Assembly (NCBI GenBank): GCA_037444845.1
Contig: JBBILQ010000061.1
Coordinates: 1 to 16,366 of the forward strand
Source of the DNA: JARYMI01 sp037444845
Lineage (GTDB): Bacteria > Acidobacteriota > Aminicenantia > Aminicenantales > UBA8522
Direction: 5' to 3'
DNA length: 16,366 nt
This document shows positions 6,336-13,148 of the stretch, one piece after another. Position 1 is the first letter of the stretch; each line of letters opens with the position of its first letter. Under the pieces are notes generated by a model. That model was not told the DNA's origin. It saw only the letters and a program-made list of their open reading frames with translations, and ran no database searches. The position numbers and the translations under genes are program-made.

Positions 6336-8852
6336 ATGAACATCCTCAAAAAATTCTGTCCTCTCAGCTTCCTGTTCTTCGGCTTGCTCTTTCCCTTCCT
6401 TTCTTCTCCCCTCCGGGCGGGAGTGGAAATCAAGGTCATCCAGAGTCTTGATGACCTTCCCGCTCCTTTCTCGACCCTGGCGAAAAAAGGCGACATCCTG
6501 ATCGCTGACGGAAAGCATTACGCCCTGTTCGGAGCCACTCCTCGACCTCTGAGGACGAGCGCCAACTATCCTTATGGCAACGCCATGGGAAGCATACTCG
6601 GGTTTGTCCCGGCCAGCCAGAAATCGGCGAGCGACCTGAATATCGGCGCTCCGGTGCTGAGGGTCAAAGACAGAACCAGGTACCCCGTATACGATGCTTT
6701 CGAACAGGTCAGAAGCGGCGGCGCCGAGCCGCTGGTTATCTTTGAGGCCCAGGCTGTCTTCGACGATAAAGAGGGAAGAAAAGCCCATATCAAAACGACC
6801 TATGTCTTCCACCCGGGAAAGGGACGTATCGACATTTCGTCAGTTTTAACGAACACGGGAAAGGGTGGCTTTGAAGACCTGAGCTTCTCTCTTTTTTTTG
6901 ACGCTTATGCGCGGTACTACTTCAACCCTTATAACGAGAAAAAATTCCCTCATCTGAACTTCAGGGCCTACCAGAAAAAAGGCCACTCTCTGGGCTGGGT
7001 CAACCTCAACCCCGTCGAAAAGAAAGAAAAGCGCTACCCGGGCCGGCTCGCTTCCGGCAAGAGCCACGAGCTGCGGTATGTTCTGTTTAGCGACCATTCT
7101 CAACAGGCCGTCCTCGAGAGCGTCTACGGATTCATGGAAGTCAAACCTGTGCGCGCTGCGGTTTCGTTCAACGGGTTCGACGGCGAGTGGATGGAGCTCG
7201 TTATCAGAGAGGCTGTCTCCTCTTCGGTTTTCTTCCGGTCCATCCTGGAAGAGCCTGTCTATCAAGAAGTGCTTCTGCCGCCAGGAGTCTACCGCTTCCA
7301 GGCCAATTTTTTTCCGGCCACGGCCGAAGAGATGGTCGAAATCAGGCCTGAGGAAAAAAATGCCTGTGAACTTAAAAACCCCGCCCATGGCCTCGTCAAG
7401 GTCAAGATTAAGAACAGTCAGGGTGAGCATGTCCCCGGCAAAGTGACATTCCTGGGGTTGGGGGCGACGAAAACGCCCTATTTTCGGCCCGATAATCCTG
7501 TCGAGACAGGCCGGAGCTGGGAGAGCTTCAAGAACTCCTGCTATCCCCGCGAAGAAGGCCTGGACGTGCCCATTCCCGCTGGAACGTATCTTGTCTGCGC
7601 TTCTCGCGGCCCAGAATACACTGTCGAACAGAAGATCCTCGAAGTTCTCAAAGACGGGGTTTACACGCTCCTGTTCCGGATAGACAAGGTGGTCCAGACA
7701 CCTGGCCTTGTTTCACTCGACCCGCATATGCACACCAGGATATCCGACGGTTCCGTATCCGTCGAAGAGAGAATCAAATCCGTGATTGCTGAGGGAGTGG
7801 ATGCAGCGGTGGCTTCTGATCACAATATCGTCGTAGATTATTCAGCCGCGCTTAAAAAGCTAAAGCTTGACCGCCTGCTCGCCGTCATCCCGGGAAACGA
7901 GGTCACGACTCCTGACGTCGTCCACTTCAACACATATCCCCTGAAGGTGCGGCTGGATGAGCCGGCCAGCGGCGCCATCAACCCCGCTTCGGACGAGGCG
8001 GGACCGCTCTTCCTGGCGAGCCGCAAAAAGGACCCAGGCGCTGTCCTCCAGGTGAACCACCCCCGGGCAGGCGACCTGGGATATTTTAATAACCTCTCTC
8101 TCGACCTGGAATCTGCGGCCACGGCTCTGACCTCATTCGATACAAACTTCGACCTTTTAGAAGTCCTCAATGGCCCCTATTACTATGCTTCCAACGAGGC
8201 GGCCATCGAGGACTGGTTTCATCTCCTCAATCGAGGGTATTTTTTTCCGCTGGTCGGCTCCTCAGACGCCCATACGATCGACGGAGGAGAACCCGGCTAT
8301 TCGAGGACTTATGTCTTTTATTCCGGAGAGAAGGCTGACAGGTTAGACTGGCCTTCGCTTCTCCAGGCTCTTAAAAAAGGCCGCTCCTTCGCCACCAACG
8401 GTCCTTTGATCGAATTCAGAGTCAACGGGCCATCGAAACCAGGGGACCTTCTCGAGGCCAAAGACGGGAAAGTGGACATCCATCTGGAGGTCAGGAGCGC
8501 GCCCTGGGTGGATGTAAGTGAAGTCGGGCTCATCCTTAACGGCCAAAGAAGGGTCATTTTCCCGGTCCGGGCGAAAGAAACGGATGTTTTGAAATTCGAA
8601 CAGGACATCAGCCTGACTCTCAAAGAGGACACATTCATTTGCGTCGAGGCGGCGGGCACAAAAACTCTTTTCCCCGTGGTCCAGCAGCCTGCAGACAACG
8701 GACTTCTTGAGAATGCCGCCGTTCCTTATGCCCTGACCAATCCGGTTTTCGTCGACGTGAACGGCAACCGGAAATTTGACCCTCCGCTCCCGGAAAATAT
8801 CCGCCTGACCGACGAACTGCCAAGCTATCAAGAAAAAATATCTCGCAATTGA
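6336..8852 (+). CDS. Exported CehA/McbA-family PHP-domain metallohydrolase
   Basis: An 838-residue secreted or periplasmic hydrolase of the PHP superfamily, related to CehA and McbA, enzymes known to hydrolyse carbamates or amides. The start at ATG 6336 follows AAGGGGAAAAA and begins directly with a signal peptide (residues 1-27, charged KK then a hydrophobic stretch ending in Leu-Arg-Ala); the upstream in-frame Met residues give no signal peptide. Residues about 28-350 are a beta-rich N-terminal region with no recognised name. The PHP domain follows: His464-x-His466 (DPHMHT), Asp495-His496 (SDHN), Glu522 (GNEVTT), His575 (VNHPR) and Asp644-x-His646 (SSDAH), a full set of metal ligands. The C-terminal region includes a DVNGNRKFDPP segment typical of the family. 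It is probably co-transcribed with the lipid kinase downstream. The substrate is unknown. Confidence 0.85.
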   Translation: MNILKKFCPLSFLFFGLLFPFLSSPLRAGVEIKVIQSLDDLPAPFSTLAKKGDILIADGKHYALFGATPRPLRTSANYPYGNAMGSILGFVPASQKSASDLNIGAPVLRVKDRTRYPVYDAFEQVRSGGAEPLVIFEAQAVFDDKEGRKAHIKTTYVFHPGKGRIDISSVLTNTGKGGFEDLSFSLFFDAYARYYFNPYNEKKFPHLNFRAYQKKGHSLGWVNLNPVEKKEKRYPGRLASGKSHELRYVLFSDHSQQAVLESVYGFMEVKPVRAAVSFNGFDGEWMELVIREAVSSSVFFRSILEEPVYQEVLLPPGVYRFQANFFPATAEEMVEIRPEEKNACELKNPAHGLVKVKIKNSQGEHVPGKVTFLGLGATKTPYFRPDNPVETGRSWESFKNSCYPREEGLDVPIPAGTYLVCASRGPEYTVEQKILEVLKDGVYTLLFRIDKVVQTPGLVSLDPHMHTRISDGSVSVEERIKSVIAEGVDAAVASDHNIVVDYSAALKKLKLDRLLAVIPGNEVTTPDVVHFNTYPLKVRLDEPASGAINPASDEAGPLFLASRKKDPGAVLQVNHPRAGDLGYFNNLSLDLESAATALTSFDTNFDLLEVLNGPYYYASNEAAIEDWFHLLNRGYFFPLVGSSDAHTIDGGEPGYSRTYVFYSGEKADRLDWPSLLQALKKGRSFATNGPLIEFRVNGPSKPGDLLEAKDGKVDIHLEVRSAPWVDVSEVGLILNGQRRVIFPVRAKETDVLKFEQDISLTLKEDTFICVEAAGTKTLFPVVQQPADNGLLENAAVPYALTNPVFVDVNGNRKFDPPLPENIRLTDELPSYQEKISRN

Positions 8853-8855
8853 TTG

Positions 8856-8969
8856 ATGGAGGTTTATAATTTTATCGGTTTCGGGATTCACGGTGCCGGA
8901 GACATTCTCGACGGCGTCGAGGTCAAGAGCTACTCCATCGACGTGAGAATCAGAGATGACAGGGCGTAA
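8856..8969 (+). CDS. Small open frame of 37 codons overlapping the lipid kinase start
   Basis: An ATG at 8856, 3 nt after the CehA-like stop, opens a frame beginning MEVYNFIGFGIHGAGD and ending in TAA at 8967-8969. It overlaps the kinase start (8956) by 14 nt, which would allow translational coupling. No Shine-Dalgarno site precedes it, and I recognise no family. It could be a leader peptide, the C-terminal scrap of a deleted gene, or chance. The even codon use and soluble-looking composition are the only support. Confidence 0.3.
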   Translation: MEVYNFIGFGIHGAGDILDGVEVKSYSIDVRIRDDRA

Positions 8970-9912
8970 ACAGCACCTGAACGGGGTCGCAAGCATCATC
9001 AACCCAGAAGCGGCCAAGAAAAAATGGATGCGGCGGAGGCGCTTGCACGGGCTTCTGAAAAGGAATTTGCCCGGCCGCTTCTACGATGTGCTGGCCGATA
9101 AAGAGAACACGATCAGGCTGGTCCGCGACCTCTGCGCAGGTTGCAAGATCCTCATTGCCGTCGGCGGAGACGGAACCATCGCGGACGTCTTCCAGGGAAT
9201 CAAAGAAGCCGGCAAGGAAAAAGAAATCACCCTGGGCATCATCCCCCTCGGCAGCGGCAACGCTTTCCGTCACTCTCTGGCCATTCCCAAAAACATCGAA
9301 AAGGCGATTCGCGTCATCCATGAAGGAAGCACGAGAGACATTGAGTTGATGGACATCGAAGGAAGGCTCGCCGGGTTTGCCAGCATCGGCGCCACAGCCC
9401 GGGTGACTCAGGAGAAGATTCTTCGCCGGACCCGCGGCCTGTGGGGCCATGTCCGAGCCGGGACGATCCTCTTCAAACTGCCCGGCTGGGAGCTTGAGGC
9501 CGAGCTTGAGGAAGGAGTTGATGATAAGGGGAATTTCTTCGGCCGAAAATCCCTCCGCCTCAAGGTCTTTGACTGTGTTGTCGCAAAATCCAAATACTTT
9601 GGTTACGGCTGGCATATCGCTCCCCGTGCCAGCCTCGAAGACGGCTACCTGGACATCACTTTTTTCGAGATGAGCGGATTCAAGTACGTGCTCCTTCTTC
9701 CTTTGATCTTCTTCGGCCTCTGCCAGCGAAGGCAAAAACACTTCAAGGCCAAAAAGCTGACCTTGCGGGGCAAGAACCTTCCCGTCCAGTACCACGGAGA
9801 ACACCTGGACACAACGGACAAGGTGGAAATCCGCGTCCTGCCGCGCATTTTCCGGGTGATCGCCCCGGTTAAGCGCGAAAAAACTCTGCCTTCAGACAGT
9901 CTTTTTTCGTGA
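8956..9912 (+). CDS. Diacylglycerol kinase catalytic-domain lipid kinase (YegS/BmrU-like)
   Basis: A 318-residue ATP-dependent lipid kinase, of the family that phosphorylates diacylglycerol, sphingosine-like or related membrane lipids at the inner face of the cytoplasmic membrane. The nucleotide-binding GGDGT is at 70-74 and the second family signature PLGSGN at 97-102. The C-terminal beta-sandwich carries the DGYLDITFF segment and ends in PVQYHGE. Length is close to the usual 290-310. The ATG at 8956 has only a weak upstream site, so translation may be coupled to the small frame ending at 8969. Homology of the family begins at about residue 11 (VASIINPEA), so the first ten residues are uncertain. 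Its stop at 9912 overlaps the tail of the convergent DUF429 gene by 21 bp. The exact lipid substrate cannot be told from sequence. Confidence 0.87.
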   Translation: MTGRKQHLNGVASIINPEAAKKKWMRRRRLHGLLKRNLPGRFYDVLADKENTIRLVRDLCAGCKILIAVGGDGTIADVFQGIKEAGKEKEITLGIIPLGSGNAFRHSLAIPKNIEKAIRVIHEGSTRDIELMDIEGRLAGFASIGATARVTQEKILRRTRGLWGHVRAGTILFKLPGWELEAELEEGVDDKGNFFGRKSLRLKVFDCVVAKSKYFGYGWHIAPRASLEDGYLDITFFEMSGFKYVLLLPLIFFGLCQRRQKHFKAKKLTLRGKNLPVQYHGEHLDTTDKVEIRVLPRIFRVIAPVKREKTLPSDSLFS

Positions 9913-10527
9913 CCAAAGGCGGCAGAACGGACCTGGCCGCGGCATGATGATGGCGCCTGCTCGGAAATCGCCCAGGACCTCACCCTTTCCCTGGAGGAAA
10001 AGGAGTCCCACCAACGCTCCTGTCGCGGCATCCAGCTCGTGGTCGCACGTATCTTTTTTCATGCCTTTAAGGCCCAGACGGGCCAGTCCCTGTCTGAGGC
10101 CAGCCAGATTCCTCCTGGCCCTGGGTATGCCCAGGACGTCTTGAGCGCCGCCGGGGTAAATCTCAACCACCCGAAAGCCATGTCGCTCGAGTCTTCTCTT
10201 GAGTCCCATTCCCCTTTCCGTGAGCGTCCTCATCGGGCCAAGGGTGATCGGGAAAAAGGGGATCTTGCGGCGTCTGAGTTCCACGTCGCAGGGCCGGAAA
10301 TGAACACTGTTCTTTTCGGCCATCGACTGTCTTCCGGGCGGGAGGTTGAGAGGAGCGTCGATGGCGACAAGAGAAGGCCGGCTGCGCTGGATGAAAGCGA
10401 GAATTTCTTCGTCGTCATAAAGAAGAGTGGTCGTCACTCCTGGCGGTTCTAACAGGCAGACACCGCTCGGCCGGCGGGAAACCCCCGCCAGGTCAACCCC
10501 GACGACGACAAAACCTCTCCGGCTCAA
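9892..10527 (-). CDS. DUF429 / COG2410 predicted RNase H-fold protein
   Basis: A 211-residue protein of the DUF429 family, which is predicted, not shown, to be an RNase H-fold nuclease. The conserved acidic pattern is present: Asp12 (VGVDLAG), Asp57 (VAIDAPL), Glu122 (VEIYPGG) and the Asp162/Glu164/Asp166 group (DHELDAA). Family segments CDVELR and LTERGMGLKRRL are also seen. The start is TTG at 10527, overlapping the stop of the upstream gene in a TTGA junction; no ATG or GTG lies nearby in frame, so coupled translation from the TTG is the likely reading. It forms an operon with the membrane protein before it and converges with the lipid kinase. The C-terminal 20 residues (after RAGAIIM) look unconserved. 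Confidence 0.8.
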   Translation of the reverse strand: MSRRGFVVVGVDLAGVSRRPSGVCLLEPPGVTTTLLYDDEEILAFIQRSRPSLVAIDAPLNLPPGRQSMAEKNSVHFRPCDVELRRRKIPFFPITLGPMRTLTERGMGLKRRLERHGFRVVEIYPGGAQDVLGIPRARRNLAGLRQGLARLGLKGMKKDTCDHELDAATGALVGLLFLQGKGEVLGDFRAGAIIMPRPGPFCRLWSRKKTV

Positions 10528-11450
10528 AGAGCGCCCGTCACTTGGAAGAGAGCCTTCACAACCGACTGAGGGAAGGCCCGGCCGGAAAGCTTCTGGAGAT
10601 CTTCCGGAGACTTCACTCTATCCTTCCATTGAGGCGCCGCCAAGCCGGTCGCGATGCGGTCATAGAGGTCAGCCAGGGCGATGATGCAGCTTCCGATGGG
10701 AATGCTGTTCAAGTCTTTATCCATTATGTCGGCTTCTTCAACGTAATGATAGAAGTACGCCCGGAGAAGCGGCTCCACTTCTTTGAGCAGGGAGGCTGTG
10801 GTCTTGAGGAGGACTTTTTCTTTATCATCAAGCCGCTTATCGGCTCGCCGGCTTTCCGATTCCATAAAACCCGCCACCCGCTCGTAGAGCGGGATGTTGG
10901 ACCGCAGGTCTCCGGCTTCAAGGAGCAACGCCGCCGATTTGATATTCTCGACCTGAAACTTGGCCAGGCCGAGTGAAGCGGCGATTTTGCCGGCCAGAAG
11001 GGAAACTCTCAGCGAGCGCGGCTTTTTTTCGTCTGCAACCTCCAGGTATTTGAGCAGGATCTCCAGAACGCCGATATACGCCCGTTCGAGATTCTTGAGC
11101 CTAACTTCCCTCTGCTCGGAGATCGTGCCGATGACGCCGCCTGTCAGAATGAGGAACCCAGCCCACGTTAAGGTGTTGAGGATTTCATCCATGCTGAGGG
11201 CCGGAGTTTTATTTGCGAGAACATGGGTGAAAATGAGATAGAGCGTGATCAGGAGAACGCAAAGGCAGGCGGCCAAAACAGCCTGCCTTTTCCCGAGGTA
11301 ATAGCCCGCCAGAATGACAGGCAAGAAGAAGAAATTGAGAAAGGCGATCTTGTATTGAACGAGGAAGGCGATGGCGATAATCCCGAGGAGGATGAGGATG
11401 ATGAGCGTTGTCTCGAAATGCCGGAGAGCCAGTGATTTGATTTTTCTCAC
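10524..11450 (-). CDS. Four-helix membrane protein with a degenerate HD-GYP-like cytoplasmic domain
   Basis: A 308-residue protein. Four hydrophobic segments (about 15-31, 35-53, 57-78 and 91-110) form a compact sensor-like membrane module similar in plan to DUF4118-type domains. After a linker (112-125), residues about 126-300 follow the layout of an HD-GYP domain: KYLEVAD, then RSLRVSLLAGKIAASLGL, then AALLLEAGDL, then IPIGSCIIALADLYDRIATG and the helical tail with FPQSVVKAL. The expected His of GHS is Arg145, the His-Asp pair is Leu177-Glu178, and no HHE or GYP is present, while the last Asp (ALADLYD) remains. It is therefore unlikely to cut cyclic di-GMP but might bind a ligand. The GTG start at 11450 follows GAGAGGG, downstream of a good promoter. 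Confidence 0.65.
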   Translation of the reverse strand: MRKIKSLALRHFETTLIILILLGIIAIAFLVQYKIAFLNFFFLPVILAGYYLGKRQAVLAACLCVLLITLYLIFTHVLANKTPALSMDEILNTLTWAGFLILTGGVIGTISEQREVRLKNLERAYIGVLEILLKYLEVADEKKPRSLRVSLLAGKIAASLGLAKFQVENIKSAALLLEAGDLRSNIPLYERVAGFMESESRRADKRLDDKEKVLLKTTASLLKEVEPLLRAYFYHYVEEADIMDKDLNSIPIGSCIIALADLYDRIATGLAAPQWKDRVKSPEDLQKLSGRAFPQSVVKALFQVTGAL

Positions 11451-11530
11451 GCGACCCTCTCTCCGGGACTCCCCGGGCCTATCCCTCCCACGTGGCCATC
11501 CTCCAAAAGAATAAGGCCTGCTCTTGCTCT

Positions 11531-11559
11531 TTTATATCATTCGGCCCGATTCAAGTCAA
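11531..11559 (-). promoter_or_regulatory. Sigma-70-type promoter for the membrane protein/DUF429 operon
   Basis: On the minus strand TTGACT (11559-11554) and TATAAA (11536-11531) are separated by exactly 17 bp; each matches 5 of 6 consensus bases. The leader to the GTG at 11450 would be about 75 nt. Confidence 0.7.
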
Positions 11560-11605
11560 CACGGTGAAAATAACCCAGATTTGCCGGTAGGAAGAGGCTA
11601 TCCCT

Positions 11606-11761
11606 GTCATCGCGAGCACCCATTGGGTGCGTGGCGATCCGACGAAGTCGCCGCGAGCGAAGCGTGGCGGTCTCATGAAATTCGATGAGATCACCACGGC
11701 TTCTAAAAGAAGCCTCGTGACGACCCTCTGGGTCAGATTGCTTCGCTTCGCTCGCAAAGAC
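11606..11761. repeat. Dispersed palindromic repeat (MITE-like) with multiple hairpins
   Basis: The ends form a 12-bp imperfect inverted repeat: GTCATCGCGAGC at 11606-11617, and GCTCGCAAAGAC at 11750-11761, 10 of 12 pairing. Inside are several stems: GCACCC-ATT-GGGTGC near 11616-11630, a 13-bp stem from GTGGCGGTCTCAT to ATGAGATCACCAC with two wobble positions, GGCTTCT-AAA-AGAAGCC at 11698-11714, and GACCC-TCT-GGGTC near 11721-11733. The right end, AGATTGCTTCGCTTCGCTCGC, belongs to a repeat type often seen dispersed in bacterial genomes. It fills most of the gap between the divergent units at 11450 and 11889. It has no coding content; the frame across it is a repeat artefact. Confidence 0.75.
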
Positions 11762-11837
11762 AATTTTCTAACGGCAATTTCGGGAAATATAAGTTGCGGA
11801 ATCGCTGCGGTCCTCCGCCAGGGCCGTCCTCGCGATG

Positions 11838-11846
11838 TGGTATAAT
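11838..11846 (+). promoter_or_regulatory. Extended -10 promoter candidate for sppA
   Basis: TGGTATAAT combines an extended -10 TGN with a perfect TATAAT (11841-11846). No good -35 box lies 17 bp upstream, which extended -10 promoters can do without. The start site would be near 11853, about 36 nt before the ATG. Confidence 0.5.
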
Positions 11847-11888
11847 TTAAACGGCATCAACCTGATGACTTATCGGACCGGAGGAAAA

Positions 11889-12866
11889 ATGAGAAAAAGG
11901 TGGTCTCTTTTCATTGTCGCGTTATTTCTGCTGGCGGGCTGTGCGCCGCATTTTCATCTCGATTTTCTGGGCAAGGACGAAATCCAGGAAATCATCTTGC
12001 TTCCGAGCAAAGCCAAGGAGAAGATTCTCGTCATCGACGTCGAAGGGATGATCGGGTCGGTCGGCCGAAGCGGCGTCTTGGAAAGAGAGGGCGATGTCCT
12101 CTCCCGGGTTTATTACAGGCTCGAGAAAGCCTCTCGGGACCCTTTGGTGAAAGGCATCATCCTCAGGCTGGACACGCCGGGCGGTGATGTGACTTCGAGC
12201 GATATTCTTTATAACGAAATCCGCAAATTCAAGGAAAAGAGGCGGTTGCCGGTGGTGGCCCTGATGATGGGGGTTGCGGCTTCGGGCGGATACTATGTCG
12301 CCTCAGCCTGCGATCACGTCGTGGCCCATCCCTCGACCATCACCGGAAGCATCGGCGTGATCTCCGTCTTCCCCAACATTGAGGGGCTCTTCGGTAAAAT
12401 TGGAGTTAAGACTCTCGTCATCAAATCGGGTGGAATGAAAGACGCTGGCAGCCCCTTCCGTGGCATGAGCCTTGAGGAACAGCAAATCTTCCAGGGGATC
12501 ATCGATGAATTCTACGAGAATTTCCTGCGCGTCGTCCAGGAAAGGCGGAAAGGCGCGATACCGCTGGAGGAACTAAGGAAAATCGCCGACGGCCGGGTTT
12601 ACACGGCGGGTCAGGCCTTGAAGATGAAGCTCATCGACGAAATCGGGTATTTCGACGCCGCTCTGGCCAAGGTTCTTTCTCTTGCTTTGTTAAGAGAAAC
12701 GAAAGTCATCGCCTATACCTACTATCCAAAAAGGCAGACCAATCTTTATGCCTCAACCCTCAGCAGAACAAACCTTTTCGATGAAAAACACATCGAAGAT
12801 TTGCTCCCCACCCTGAAGAGCGGTTTCTACTATCTCTGGCTGCCCCAGCTTGATAACGAGAATTAA
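11889..12866 (+). CDS. sppA: Signal peptide peptidase SppA, S49 family, lipoprotein form
   Basis: A 325-residue serine protease that degrades leftover signal peptides and other membrane peptides from the outer side of the cytoplasmic membrane. The ATG at 11889 follows GGAGG, and the frame starts with a lipoprotein signal: charged MRKR, a hydrophobic core and the lipobox LAGC with Cys18 as the lipidated residue. S49 landmarks: VDVEGMIG, LRLDTPGGDVTSSD, Ser132 in AASGGYY, PSTITGSIGV, and Lys184 in SGGMKDAGSPFR. The Ser-Lys spacing of 52 equals that of the catalytic dyad in Bacillus subtilis SppA, so this is the short, single-domain type. Lipid anchoring replaces the usual transmembrane helix. 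It appears to be a single-gene unit; no clear terminator follows. Confidence 0.9.
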   Translation: MRKRWSLFIVALFLLAGCAPHFHLDFLGKDEIQEIILLPSKAKEKILVIDVEGMIGSVGRSGVLEREGDVLSRVYYRLEKASRDPLVKGIILRLDTPGGDVTSSDILYNEIRKFKEKRRLPVVALMMGVAASGGYYVASACDHVVAHPSTITGSIGVISVFPNIEGLFGKIGVKTLVIKSGGMKDAGSPFRGMSLEEQQIFQGIIDEFYENFLRVVQERRKGAIPLEELRKIADGRVYTAGQALKMKLIDEIGYFDAALAKVLSLALLRETKVIAYTYYPKRQTNLYASTLSRTNLFDEKHIEDLLPTLKSGFYYLWLPQLDNEN

Positions 12867-12888
12867 CGAGCGGCGATAAAGTTGACTT

Positions 12889-12914
12889 GGGGACAGTATA
12901 CGTAACTACATTAA
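12889..12914 (-). repeat. REP-like motif, copy B
   Basis: Read on the minus strand it starts TTAATGTAGTTACGTATAC and ends GTCCCC, matching copies A and C with one inserted base. On the plus strand a hairpin, AATTTCTC-TTT-GAGAAATT, follows at 12913-12931 or so. A diverged second copy of the head, TTGGGCACAGCACAC, lies at 12939-12953, against TTGGGGACAGTATAC at 12887-12901. No T-run follows the hairpin, so it is not a standard terminator. Confidence 0.6.
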
Positions 12915-12996
12915 TTTCTCTTTGAGAAATTGGAGAAATTGGGCACAGCACACCCATTTACTCATTTTCTCTCATCCGGAGATCACCGTTTTTTTC

Positions 12997-13026
12997 TTGA
13001 CAGACGCGAAAAAGCGGCGATAGAAT
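12997..13026 (+). promoter_or_regulatory. Sigma-70-type promoter for the M81/M20 gene pair
   Basis: A perfect TTGACA (12997-13002) is followed after 18 bp by TAGAAT (13021-13026). Transcription would begin near 13033, giving a leader of about 115 nt before the M81 start. Confidence 0.65.
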
Positions 13027-13148
13027 TTTCCTCCGGGTGAGAAGACGTCGATTGAGCGAGTTTCTTAAGACAGACGCTAAATCTGTAATCATTCCCGATA
13101 CAATGCTAATCCAATCTCGATATAACTACTCGGCGTGGAGGGAAAGCT

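Noticed and set aside
11551..11763. A 70-codon frame reading SLRAKRSN and PPRFARGDF
   Set aside because: It is a translation of the dispersed palindromic repeat, a type of false hypothetical protein common in annotations.
12911..12931. Hairpin after sppA as a transcription terminator
   Set aside because: The stem is AT-rich and no T-run follows; it is part of the REP-like copy B unit.
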